Source: Rhea pennata (Eukaryota; Chordata; Aves; Rheiformes; Rheidae). From it: a stretch of 64,000 nt of DNA. The stretch's first letter is position 1. The number at the start of each line of letters is the position of its first letter. Below the pieces are notes generated by a model that was not told where the DNA came from, ran no database searches, and saw only the letters and a list, made by a program, of their open reading frames with translations. The translations under genes were made by a program, and so were the position numbers. Below are positions 1-13,600 of this stretch, piece after piece. Location: positions 122,535,801 through 122,599,800 of the forward strand of contig NC_084663.1 of assembly GCF_028389875.1 (NCBI RefSeq), read 5' to 3'.

Positions 1-1617
1 AATTCAGTTTCCTGTATAACAGAATCCTAGGTTATTTAAGGACCTTTCATTCCAGCATTCAAACTGATGGTACCATTAAGTCTGCTTAAATATACTTTGG
101 AGAATGTAGACACAAGCAATTAAGGGAAATTTTTATTTTCAGTTGCTCTTGGAATAGTGGCTGCTTTGAATGTGATTCAAAAATATTTCGAGCATACTGA
201 AACCTCTTTCTGGTTAAGAGACAGAGTCAAGGCAGAAAACATAGTAACAATCTGTTTTTAGGACTTTGTTTGTATGTTTCGGTGCTTTTAAAAATATTAC
301 CAGAATTACAGGTAGTTGGAATGAATTGGGAGGGAAATAAGAAACCAGTGAGGCCTTATTTTTTTTTACCAGTCTGCCTTCTACCTCTTATTTAATCAGC
401 TTTGCACTACAGAGTAATTGCTTCAAATCCAGAGTCTTCATCTATTTTTACTGTAAGGAAAATAATGAACGTATGAAACTATTCCTGTTTCTATTAGAAG
501 CCAGTGGAATACACAAATCTTAATCTGAAACTAACTCTAATACATAGTGTTTTTCTTCTTCCAGAACGTTGCACAGGATGTGTTCTACATTGTTTTTTTT
601 TTTTTTCCCTTATTTCAAAAATTAACTTTAAATGGAAGATTTTCTCCATAAGAATGAATGACAGGAGATAAGCATTTGAAATTAAAAGGGTAGATGAAAG
701 CACTTGTACTCTCGTGAAAGTTGACAGTGACTGGCAAGTCATCATGTTAGAACATGTAAATTGGTAGCACTTGCTTTGTATATAGACAATGTTGTTATAT
801 TACAGTATTATTTTGGCAAATAGTTTGGACAACGCTTTTTCAATTTGCTTTGATTTCTAACTGATTGGCTCCATTTAAACATTTTGCAATAGAATAAGGT
901 GATTTTTCTAACTAGAAATGTTTTTGCCTGGATGAGAGATTGTCTTGTCTTTAGAGATGTTTATTCATTGTTCTTTTTTGAGAAGGAGGGAGTAGAAAAA
1001 CGAAGCAAGAAAAATATTCTAAGTAAGCTTTTATTTGTGAATTGATGTGATCTGTGAAGGGCTTATTTCAAAAAAGCAGTGGCAGCTCTAGCATATAGGA
1101 TGTGTAAAGTAAGTTGGCATTTTGCAAGAATAGACTATGAAGAATAATTTTAAATGACATATGAAAGGTTGACTGTATGTGGTCTAATGGATCTTGATTT
1201 CCATCTAGCATAATCTTTGCCAGGAGTAACTATAGTTACTATTCTATTAATTGCATTTCTAAGCAGATTTCTTTCCTTGCATAGTTGCAGCTTTACATGT
1301 GTTTAAATAATTGAAATAATATAGTCATTATTTTCTTTAAAAAAGATAAATATTTATAATATCCATTGGGTGGAAAACACTTAAAGCTTCTTTCCATCTG
1401 AGTATATTAAGCTCTACTATTTATGGAGAAGAAAAAAGTCACTGACCCTTGTAAGTATGTGCATTGTTTGTTTGTTACCAGTTAGTGTTGACTGAAAAAT
1501 CCAAGTTTTGTCCACTGTGAATACTATCAGATATGCACAGTATTCAAATGTGTATTTATGTATGAATTCTATGTTTTATACCCCTCCTAAAAATAATTTT
1601 AATTAATCTCTTTACAG
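1..1617 (+). other. TRAPPC10: TRAPPC10 intron, upstream portion
   Basis: AT-rich sequence ending in a normal acceptor (TTTACAG at 1611-1617). I looked for the preceding TRAPPC10 exon, which should encode a lysine/asparagine-rich segment just before the conserved CVVLSDP, and did not find it here. The open frame on the minus strand at 494-745 has no recognisable similarity and looks like chance. Confidence 0.8.
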
Positions 1618-4600
1618 ATGTGTGGTACTTTCTGACCCTTTGAAAGACTCTTCCCGTTCTCAGGAATCTTGGAATGCCTTCCTGACCAAACTCAGGACAT
1701 TGCTGCTCATGTCTTTTACCAAAAACTTAGGCAAGTTTGAAGATGACATGAGAACTTTGAGAGAGAAAAGGACTGAGCCAGGCTGGAGCTTCTGCGAGTA
1801 TTTCATGGTCCAGGTACGAGTCTATTTTTGAAGAACAAAATGATTGAGTCCTAGTTTGAATAATGGCATTTTTTTGTTGGCTGTCTTTTCTTTTTTTTTT
1901 TTTTTTTTTTTTTTTGGATGTTCTGTTTCCTCTTTTGGAGGAAAAAATGGACTGGTATGAAAGCAACATTTTTTAGATCTTCCTTGCAGCAGGTTTGTGT
2001 TACACTGTAACTCAGTACAGAATCTTTTCAGGCTTATCAATGTTTTATGAACCTAGACTATAGCAAACACAGAGTGTCTGTAAAGTGTTTTAGTATTTGC
2101 TCTTGAATGTTGGACAAATGTTCTATTACTGTGACTGCACAAAGGCACTCGAATTTGTTATGTAATGTGAGTGAATATTACTGTGCTTTCTTTACTTAGA
2201 TTAATATCAGTATGCCTGGAGACTGTTTTCAGAAAAGCTTCTATTTCTAAGTAATCCTGTGTAGAGCATGTCATTGAATTTCAGATTTTTAGCTTGTAAA
2301 TATGTCTTGTTTTAGCTGATGTAGAAAAAAAGCATGATATTCTTGAGCAATGGAATTGAAAATCTTGATTCTTTTGGATTTGTGTGGTGCCTGTACAGTT
2401 CATTTCTCCTCACTAGTTCCGTCTCATCTTCATGTCTCCTTTGACTTCATGCAGTGCCTATTGCATGTATTATATCCACATCTCTCTTTTTTTTTTTTTA
2501 CCAGCAGCTTTGACCCCTCCCTTCTCTGTGCTTAACTGAACCTTTGATGCTGTAACTGCTGCTCTCACAGTGTAATCAGAAAGAGCAAGTTTTAACTACT
2601 ATGAAAGATGAGGCTTCAGCAATTTTCTTGAAACTCAGAGTTTAATAGATCTATCAACAGTATCTTGTAGTGATTCGGGATCTGGATATGCAGCAGAAAT
2701 TAATGGATTTAGATATTTGACTGAAGCTTCCTTTTTGAACTCCTTTGTGTTAGGAAGATGGTAAATGGAAGATGGAATGAAAGATGCATCAGTTACAATG
2801 GCAAATTACCCTATGTATGTAAGCAGTGGAAGTGGGGGGGAAAATGGAAAAAGTAATTCCTGGATCTCTAGGTGGATGGAGGCAGACTTTAACACAAAAC
2901 ATGACTAATATTTAACATGCTGTTTGTATTACTTGTTTGTCAAAAGGAAGAACTGGCCTTTGTCTTTGAGATGCTGCAGCAATTTGAGGATGCACTAGTG
3001 CAGTATGATGAACTGGATGCCTTGTTTTCTCAGTACGTTGTCAACTTTGGGGCTGGTGGTAAGTGTCCTAAAATGGTAAATAAATACTAACTGTAGTAGT
3101 TTCTATGCTATACTTCTCCTAAAACAATCTGGTGCTTTGGGTACCATGTATGTGTGAGTAGAAAGATGGTAACTTACAGCTGAGAGGTTCTTAGAGTTTG
3201 TGCTACCTCAGGCTCTTGTGTTATGTTGTACAGACTCAGGTGTATATTGGTTATATTCACTTGGAGTTTTGTTTTTTTGCCTCTGAGGCTTAAAAGTAAT
3301 TTTTAATGAAAACTTGTATTTTATTCTTATTTGAGGGTTACAAATGGAACCCTGAACCTGTAATTACCTAAGCATTGATTTAGCTGGGATATAGTTGCTG
3401 TTCTCACAGCTCACTGCTAAGTTATGAAACAGAAAAGTTCTGAGTTTGCTTTAAATTATATGAGAAGTTTCATTCAGTTTCATAGTGATTACCAAATATG
3501 TACTTATCTGTACTACAGGAAATTTTATTTAGCTTCAAGAAAAATTACTATGCAAGAAGTATCAAATAATTAGAAACTGTTTTACTGAATGAAAAAGGAT
3601 TGTTGTTTTATATAACAACTTAAGCAAGGTACTTGTTGTGACTATGCTAAAATTCTAGTGCTGGAATAATTGCAACAAAGTATTTGTCCTGTTCCAACCT
3701 GAGGCCATTCCTGCAAGTAAGGGCACATCTATCGATAAGGGCTGAATAAGAAATTCTGAAGTAGCTAAAGCTTGTTTTGAGCTTCAGGTAGATTTGATTT
3801 CTGAGAAACACATTATAAAGTGATGGCCACTATACTAATAACAAATATGCAGTTAAGACAAAGTGTACTTGAGATTTGAATGTTCTGAAATTCAGATTTG
3901 TACTTAGTTATGGAAGTGAGTGATGAGATTTTTTTTGTGTTTTTTTGTGTTTTTTAGTCAAGTCACTAAGCTTATCATATAGATAAGTGATTTAAAGAAT
4001 AATCCAGCTTCCAACCTCTGAGGGGAGAAAAGAGGCTTTGATTTAAAGCAGTGATTGATTCTTGGATGTTAACTCTGTTTACTTAGATGGTGCAAATTGG
4101 CTGACTTTTTTTTGCCAGCCAGTGAGGAGCTGGAATGGATTAATTCTCCGAAAACCAATAGATATGGAGAAGAGAGAGCTAATTCAGAATCAAGAAGCTA
4201 CTCTACTGGACTTGCGCAGTTACCTATTTTCTCGCCAGTGCACGTTATTAATCTTCCTGCAGAGACCCTGGGAGGTTTCCCAGCGAGCACTGGAGCTCCT
4301 TCACAACTGTGTGCAAGAGCTCAAGCTATTAGAAGTGAGTCAGTCCAATATATTCCGTTATTTGTATGATTTTATCCCAATATGACCTGACAAGATTTTG
4401 TTAAGTTTACATATTGCTGACTAGAACACACTAAGCATGGCTATGAGATATCAAAATGGTGCTGAAATAACCCTGTTACAATCTGAAACATCTGTTAAAA
4501 CCGAATGCTTTATCATGAGATTGTCTTTGGAAAGGAATTTAGAAAAGTCTCATCCCTGAAAAACGAATGTGTACTTAGTGTTCTAGCTTTCACCTGGAAA

Positions 4601-7600
4601 GTTAACTTCTTATTCTGAGAGTGGTAGGCAATTTGTCTGCTTCTTTCCTGAATTTATTACTGATCTCTTGAAGTTCCAGTAATTTAAATCTATGTACAAT
4701 ATTGTATTGAAGAAAATTAGGACAGGATAATTAATATCTTGACATAGAGACTGCTAGTAACAAAATGCAGTTCAGAACTATAAAGAGTATCTAAAGTAGT
4801 GTTTCTTACTGCCATGTCAGTTGGTCACTGTTTTGACCACCTTTTGTGGTTCCTAATTAGTGATTCCTTTTGGTACCAACTAATGCTCCTCAGTATTTTT
4901 CATGTCTCTCTGGCTATCCCATCCTATCAGAATTAAAAGAATAGGCAGAAAGAAGTGACTGCTCTTGGAGCTTTTTGTCTTGCTACGTACCTTCAAGATT
5001 TCTTTTTAACACTTTAGTTTCTACTGATGTTTTTTAAATCTTATAAACAGGCTTTCTAAAGGATGCTCTATTCTAATCTCCCCTATGTATGACCACAGAT
5101 AAATATTGAAATATATCTTTAAGAACAATATAATGTCCATCAGAATATTTCTGGACTTCGCTTTGTGACTCATGCATGTCCTTAATCCTGTGGGTTTATG
5201 GTTCTCTGTTAGTTTTTTGTGCTGTTATTATTATAACTGTTAATTTTTGTCTGCCTGTGTAGTAAGTTCCATGCATTAATGTGCCACATTTAAAACAGAA
5301 CATCTACCGTAGATTTCTTTTTAAGTGGCACCTTCATGTGTTTTAAAATGGACTTGAAGAAATTCCCCTACATAAGAGTGTACACACACACACACACACA
5401 CACACGTACTTGTGTGTATATGGGTTTAAAGACTTTCATAGTCTTCCCACTTCTCAGACTTTATTTTTGCATTGTTTATGAACAAAATTTTGATACCATT
5501 AATTGATTGTGTTCCAGATCTTTAGTTATATGATATTTATCACGTTTATTGGAGTGTTCTGATGTTAAACTCTCCTCCCTTGTCCTACCATGTCTCATTT
5601 GATAATCCCTTCTTCATCTTTGTCACAGTTCTTTAAGTTATCCGTGACTGATGTCCTATCCCGTTATTGACAAGCTTGTTGTTGTGAAGGACACTTACAA
5701 TCTTAGACTCATTTCCATCTTTTTTTTTTTTTTGCTTCATAGGATACTTTTGATTTTTGTATTAGTTAGGTCAGGTGTATCCTTATTAAAATACTACATC
5801 TACAGAATTTTTTTCTAACTTTACTTTCCTTAGGATTATTTCTGACTTTTTGGAAACTTTCTCAGTACTAGTATCTATTAGTTCTCTCTTCCTTCACTTT
5901 CATCTTGGTGAGTGTATCAAACCTAATTAGTATGATCACTGTTTAGTTACTTAGCCAATCCTGTTTTATGAACTAATTTATATATATTATTCAGGAGGGA
6001 GTGAACAGTTAGCAGTCTCTTAGACCAGCTTATTCTAAGACTACGCAAACATAAGCTATGTTGTATCAAGAAAAATATTTTGACAAAGTATTTTCTGACT
6101 GAACTGATGATTATTTCCCAGTTAATGTTATCTGTTCATCTTCAGGTCTCTGTTCCTCCTGGAGCATTGGATTGTTGGGTATTTTTGAGTTGTTTGGAAG
6201 TCTTGCAAAGAATAGAAGGCTGCTGTGATAGGGCTCAAATAGATGCCAATGTTTCCCACACAGTTGGTTTATGGAGCTATGCCACTGAGAAGGTGAGCAA
6301 AGGATATGTTGCAGTGGTAGCATTATAATTTTGAAGTAGCCCACTTGTTTCTGTGGAACAAATTTTGCAGTTTTTTAGTGAAACTTTAACACATGCTTCT
6401 GTATATTATCTTTGCTCTATGTGAGATACCCAAGTTTATATTCCATTTCTCCACAGGCAGACAAGGCCTGGGAATTACTAGAGTATGCCCAGCTCTTTAG
6501 AGGAGTGATGGGTAGGATGTTTTATGTCATTAAACTGCATTAAGACAGGGTATATTTCTACTTAGCATCAAGCGTACCAGCTGTGGTCCAGAAAGAGTTT
6601 TTATGGCAGCTGTGTGTATTACACAACTTCCACAATGTTAGCTGAGCTGTTCATGTTTTTCAAGAAAGTTTTCATTTGGAATACAATCCTTCAGGTGAAT
6701 TTGCAAGCTTATCTAGTGTACTGGAGACTGTTTGTATTTCCTGATTAATGGTTTTCAAACTTATGTACTGAAATACAGATGCGGTTTCTAGAAATTTCTT
6801 TGGCAGTAACTGCCAAATATCTCAAGCTTTCTATATGTAATATTTATATGGAGAAGTAGAAGGATTTATTCTAATTTAACGTTCTGCATGAAGGTATGTG
6901 TGTGTATATTTACGTATCAGTAACTTACATTATCTCTAATTTAACTCTTAATAAAATTACTTTTCAAGTGAGAACCACATTAACTTTTGAAAGGTTCTCC
7001 ACCCTCGTTGCAAGAAACAACTTTTAATACACATTTTATATAAGCAGTACAATATGATGTTAGTATTTTCCAAGGAAAAATCTTGGGAAAGTATGTCAGT
7101 ACACCAGAAAGACCTTACTGCACAGACTTCGTTTTCCTTCATTATTGAAGAACTGAGTTAGGTATGTCAGAAAAAAGGGGTTTTATATTGTTTTCATAGC
7201 CTATCAAAACCAAGCATCTGGTTTCTATTTTAGCTAAAATCTCTGGGCTATCTGTGTGGACTTGCATCAGAGAAGGGACCCAATTCAGAAGATCTTAACA
7301 GAACTGTCGATCTGTTAGCAGGGTTGGGAGCAGAACGCCCTGAAACAGGTACTGCCAGGAATGTGTGCATTCTTTCTAATAACTGACATTATCTTAAGTG
7401 CCTGGTATATAAATACATCAGTGGGGATAATACAATTCTGTGGTTAGCTTTATATACGTAGGGGTACCTGGAAAGTTTAAAAGCAAACAAAAAAAACCCA
7501 AAAACTCATAAGAGAGACAGCGTGCGTCCAGTGCTTGGAGAAGCTACCAATGTCTCTTTCTACTGTTGCAAGTATAAGTTTTTTCCAATAATGCTGTATT

Positions 7601-10600
7601 TGCCAGCATTGAGGTAAAAAGTCTTGAAGAATACTATTTTTTGATACTATGTTTTTAATACTCGTCTGAAAGTATTAAAACTAAAACTATTTGGAAGGGA
7701 ACTGGAGGATCGTTAATCTGATGCAAATAGATAATCTGCAACTAGAACTACAAAGCGATATTACTTGAGTGGCTGAACAGTCCAGTTTATTTACTGGTTC
7801 TAGGCTTTTATGTCACACTCAAAGCTGTTTCTGAGAGGAAGAAACTTTTGGTTGTTCAATACAGTAGAACAATCAGCGTCTTTGAAATACTAGCTTACGA
7901 ACTGACTTCTACAATAGCACGATATGTGAATTTTAATTCAGGGCTATATTTATTGTATATTTGTTTAAAATGTAGGCTTTTTTCTTCTAGAAATGTTAGC
8001 ACATATTTGGATGATAAGGATTTTTAAATTGAGTGAATTTCTCCAGGAAAAAAATCTGATCTTGCTAACCATTTTCCATTGAAAAGCACAGTTTAATGTA
8101 GTAAAGTGTCTTTAAAGCATGGTAAGCAGTTGTAGCGGGTTGTGAGAACATAACCCTTGCTGAATATGGTAGAGTATTTCAATACAATTGTGTGTGTTGG
8201 TAGGTGAAACTGGTGATGCAATGAATGTTGTGAAATGCTATGGGGAGAAGTTTGTATAGCTTCTATATGCCTGCTTGTCTTTAGCCTGCTGTGCTGAATG
8301 TGTCACACACACACACACACACACACACCCCTCCAAAAAAAAAAAAAAAAAAAAAAAAAGGTCTATCTTCATCTTATTTTAGAATATAGGAAAGAAACTC
8401 ATCTGTCTTTAAGTGTTGATGATGTTTCCCACATAAGATGAGTTTTAGGTTATACTCTGCTACTAAATCCACTAAAACGAAAAGGGAGGAGGGATAAAAT
8501 AGAAATGTATTTGTGACATTTCTTTTTTTTTTTTTCCCCTAAAGCCAACACTTCACAGAGCCCATATAAGAAACTTAAAGAGGCCTTATCATCTGTAGAA
8601 GCTTTTGAAAAACACTACTTAGTAAGTATAGTTTGGGGATATGTTTACCTTAGATTGATTAGGACCGAATTTTCCAAACCAGAGAAGTTAATATTAAAAG
8701 AATAAATTTTTATCTTGGTATCCAAAGCTATTGCTTGCTTAATGTCTGAATGTACCAAATTCGATTTGCTGTGTGACTGGAACCCTATATTAAGCCTCGA
8801 ATTTGACATTTCTGGATTTACTTTAGTATTTACCATTACAGGGCTGGAGATTATTATCTCTAAGTGTGTATATACAATTACTAAAAAAAGATGATGTTTT
8901 GGTAACCCTATTTTGCCATTTCAAGCTTTTAACAAGCTTTTTCATTTACTATTTATGATATAGGTATGGGATGATGACCAACTATATAAAAAGCAAAGCT
9001 GACCTGTTGCAAACTTTTCAAAAGCTTGTGTTCGAGTGGGGATGAAATCTAAAAAGTGACTTATTCTGGTCATTTTGCTGCAATAACTTAGTTACTGGTT
9101 GTTTTTTTATGTGTGAAATACTGTATAACTACTAAAAATACATAACTAACTTACAGTTATTTCTTTTCTTTTAAACAGGATCTGTCCCATGCCACCATTG
9201 AAATGTACACAAACATTGGAAGAATTCGCTCAGCTAAGCTTGTTGGAAAGGACTTGGCAGAGTTTTATATGTAAATGAATCTTTCAAATGTCTTAAATGT
9301 ATTAGTTTTGAGAAGTTTGTCTGTAAACTGTGAGGAAAATAAACTATATTTTAAAAGGAATTCTTAACAGTATTTTTGTGAAAATGTCTCCTAAGCTTCA
9401 GGCTGTTTTACACTGGAAAATTAGAATACCAGCAGTGTTTTGGTATCAAATCATAATTCTCACCTCATAATTTAGTGCTCTTTAAGCATCCTATGTTTTT
9501 CAGTTTGATCCTTCCTTCCACTGGGAAGAAGAGAGTAATGAAGGGGGAGAGTGGGAGGGGTAGCTTTGTATTTATTGTAAGGTGCTATATAATGTGGTTT
9601 CTGACTCTTACAGAATATCAGTTTATATATACACGTATGTGTGTTTGTGTATGTATATATATGAATGTGTTTTTTTTGAAGCTACTCAGGTTCCTATTTG
9701 AGGTCATTGTTGCAAAATTATTTGTGCATTTCCCCCACTGTGAAAGTTATGGTGATTTTTTTTTTTCCCCAATTGCTCATTTCCAAAGATCTTTTCGGTG
9801 TTTAACTTTACTGTTGAATTCAGTTGAAATGCATTCAAAATGCATTTGTGTGAGGTAGACTCACCTCAGTTGCTTTAATTTGTGGTAGATCTGTATATCA
9901 AGTCTTTCACTGAAATGGTGTATTTAGACTAATTGCCATCCTACTTAAATGAATCATGTAAAGACTGGCCAAGTTGTTATCTGTTACAAGCAAAATGAGT
10001 AGCAAAACGGTTCACTGGGTTTTGTTCTGTATTCTTATGTGGTTTTACTGTTTCATCACCTTAAAAATATGTAGAAAGTTTTCATGGCCACAAAGGTTCT
10101 TATATCACTCTCTTATTTCTTTCTTTTTAAAGGAGGAAGAGAGGTCCACAGAAAGCAGAGGTCTATCTTCAAGGAGCACTGAAAACTTACCTTACTGAGG
10201 GCTGGGCATTACTTGTCACACATACGAGAAAACAGTTAGCAGAATGTCAGAAACAGCTTGGGCAAATAGAAAAGTATCCTCTAAAAGACAGAGCCAGAAA
10301 ATCAAGACTAAAGAAAATGATGCTACTACTACTTTTCTGACATATATTTAGTTTTTATTTAAGAGTAGAGACTGTCAAACATAAGACAGCTAGCTAGTTC
10401 TAGTTTTTGTTGTTGCTGTTCATTTGGAGAGAGTTGTTTGGTTTTTGTAGTGTTGTTAGGGTGGATTTTCTTGGTTTTTAAACGCATTGTTCACTTCAAC
10501 CTTTTTACAGGTGGTAGGTGCGCTCCAATTTTAAATACACCTCGACTTTAGAGAGAGCAGGTGCGATGTGGGTAATGTTAAGTTTTTCATTAGCTCAGAA

Positions 10601-13600
10601 AATAAGATCTTTGTTTCTGTTTGCGTTTACTTATTACATAAGTTTGTAGTGATAATTTTTCCCCTTTTGGTTAATATGGCATTTATTTTTTGCGTATATC
10701 AAGGGGCTTAATTTCTTAGCTTTCTTTCTGTAACTACTGCTACCGTCTTTGTGTATGTGACCTGGCAAGGACTCTTCTGGCATTCTTAAGGATAACGTTT
10801 TCCAGGAGTTAAAACATATGCTTGGAAGATGAAAATCTTGTGGGTTTTTTTTATTTATTTGTCTTTGATCTCTTTTTTGTGTGGGGGAGTTTAAGCTGTA
10901 TAAAAGCTCTTTGCTCAGTTTTCCATCCTCAAATGATATCATATACATGTGCTCTGTATGAATGCATGCTGATGCGTGGTAGTTTGTGTGTGTGATTTGG
11001 CCCACTCCTAAAGTTTGGCAGACTTCAAATTCTTCACTTTATTCTCTGCATTATTTTCACACAAAAACCTCTGTCAACTATAAATGTATATATATATATG
11101 TTTTTTTAATATTAAATCTGTGTTGCTGGGCTCTTGATTAAAAAAAAAAAAAGAGGACTATCTACTAACTGGCCTTAGGTACTGCATTGCATTCATTGTG
11201 GCATCAGAAGCAGGTGGAACTTCAGTTCTGCTTTTCATGTTAGCCTAATACGTTGTTGCTTAAATTTAGCAGCTAACTTAAGAAATGTGGTTCTAATCTG
11301 AACTGTATGTTGAGTGCAGGATATTGCATGTTATGCAAAACTGGCAAATTTTGATATTTCTTGAAAGCAGTAGTCTTTTTTTCCTCCTCAATATCATTAA
11401 TTCTGTAGCTTTAAATGACATTCCTCTAGGTGTTTCAACTTGGGATGGTCAGCTTAACAAAGAATGCTTTCTGCAGGGCAGTTCTTCTGTAAATTGCACA
11501 GAAGAATTCAACTTTTTTTATTGGTTCTTCTGGCTAAAGGAAATTGTAGATTTTTCTTTGCTTGAAAGCTCGCATTTTAGGCTCTTCTAAGTGACAATAT
11601 AGAGATCATACTGTAACTGGACATAAGTTGAATGTTGTGGGTTTTTTTTTGTTTTAGTTTTAAACAATAGACTTAAGCATTTTAAATGTCGTCTTAAAAA
11701 TTCTTACACTAAAAATTCTAAGCACTCTTAAATTTTTCTGCTTCAGTACTTATGTTCTTAGAAATTCTGAGCCAGTAGTATTGTAGTCTTAACTAAATAT
11801 TTAAATGAGCATTATATCCTCAGCACTCAAGAGTATGAAGAATGCCTTATGATTTAGTTATGGTAAATGGTACTGTAACAGCTTGCAGATTCCCAGAAAA
11901 GTGATAGGGCACACCAGTAAATTAGAATGTAATCAAATACGAGATTTACTTAATTTTAAATGTTGGATAGTCTAGTGTAACACGTTTGGGTTTGACTTAC
12001 ATGTTAGGATGTGTATCTGATGTCAAATAATGAATTTTCAATACTTGGTAACTTTTTAGATAATATATATTAAAATTGCTTGGGTTAAAAATATCTATTT
12101 TAGAAGGTCTACTGAAAAGTGAAAATTTTGCGGTATTTTCAAATGATAGTAAATCTTTCATTGTTTCTTTCCAAATGGAAAATTCTGCTGGTGATAAAAG
12201 CAGATCTTGTATCAGATTAGAAAATCAGTGCTTGAGTCTGATTTTCAGTCACATTCAGAAAATGTTTTATGTTTCTACCTCATGTTTCCTTAACTTTATT
12301 AGTTATCTTCAAACGAGCAGCCTTTTAGCCAGTGATAATCACTTAACAGAAGATGAACGCAAACGTTTCTGCCAGGAAATTCTAGATTTTGCCAATCAGC
12401 AAGCAGAGAGTCAAGGTGAGTCTGGCTCTTCAATATGTAAAGTTTAAGCTGCTATAATCTGATCTACAAAAAGATTAAATTTTTTTTTAATTGGATTCAC
12501 TCTTTCAGCAATATTTTGTCCTCAAAAATCGGTCATGATTTAAATTCATACTGAGTATGTTTTGTAGCTCTGTCGACTAGTTATTTTTTATGTAATTTTT
12601 TGGGGGTGATGAATGGGTGAACCATGAAGAATATGTTATTTTAGCATTATTTCTTACTTGTACTTTTTTTTTCTGCTAGCAGTATTGTTTTTTGAAAACT
12701 AGTTGAACGATAAAGATGATGACTTGAGGTGCCTGTTTGATCATTAATTTATGTGGAAAGCTTTTTACTTTATGGTACTGTGTTCATCTACAACACTTCA
12801 TGTGGCAGTTTAACATCTCACTACTACTTAAATATATCTCTTCAGTTAGTCCTTTTAATAACCTAAGTAGTAATGCAAAGTCTAGTAGGTGACTAGAATT
12901 ATCAGAAAAAACTCTCAGCATCACTGGTCTCTTATGCTTTTATGCAGGATAAAACTTAAAATAGTGAAGTGTTGATTTGTTGTGAAAGGATTCATTGTGA
13001 AAAGATTTGAAAGTTGTTGATCTGATTAATTTTAGGGGTTAATATTTTGAAGCTTTTTAAATAAGAAAATAGATTTGCTAATGTTTAGCAGCATTAGAGG
13101 AGAATAAAATCCGTTTTTATCTTTCCAGGTCAAAAGATTATACTGCCTATGCACTCCTTTGCACAGTTGAAAACTCTACATTTTGACCCTCCAAATGCTG
13201 TTGTCCATGTAGGTGGAAAGTTGTCTATTGAGCTGACTTTGCTGAGCCAAATGCCCATCCCGGTCCAAGTGGATCAGATTGCCATCTATGTTCACTTCAG
13301 CATTGAGAAGAATAGTTACAGAAAAACAGCTGAGTGGCTCACTAAGCACAAAACTTCCAATGGTATTATCAATTTTTCAAATGAGGTTGCAGGCTTTCCG
13401 TTGTCGAGAAACAACTTGCCAGCACTGGAGTTATATGAAATGTATGAACGAAGTCCCTCTGATAACTCTTTGAACACAACAGGAATTATCTGCAAAAATG
13501 TGCACATGCTACTGCGAAGGCAGGAGAGCAGCACTTCTCTGGATATCCCCTCAGGGGTGACTCTAGAAGATGGGGCTCACATATTGAAATACAATGACTT

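Noticed and set aside
9475-9858. 127-residue plus-strand open frame
   Set aside because: It lies wholly in a TRAPPC10 intron, spans a TG/TA simple repeat, and shows no coding similarity.
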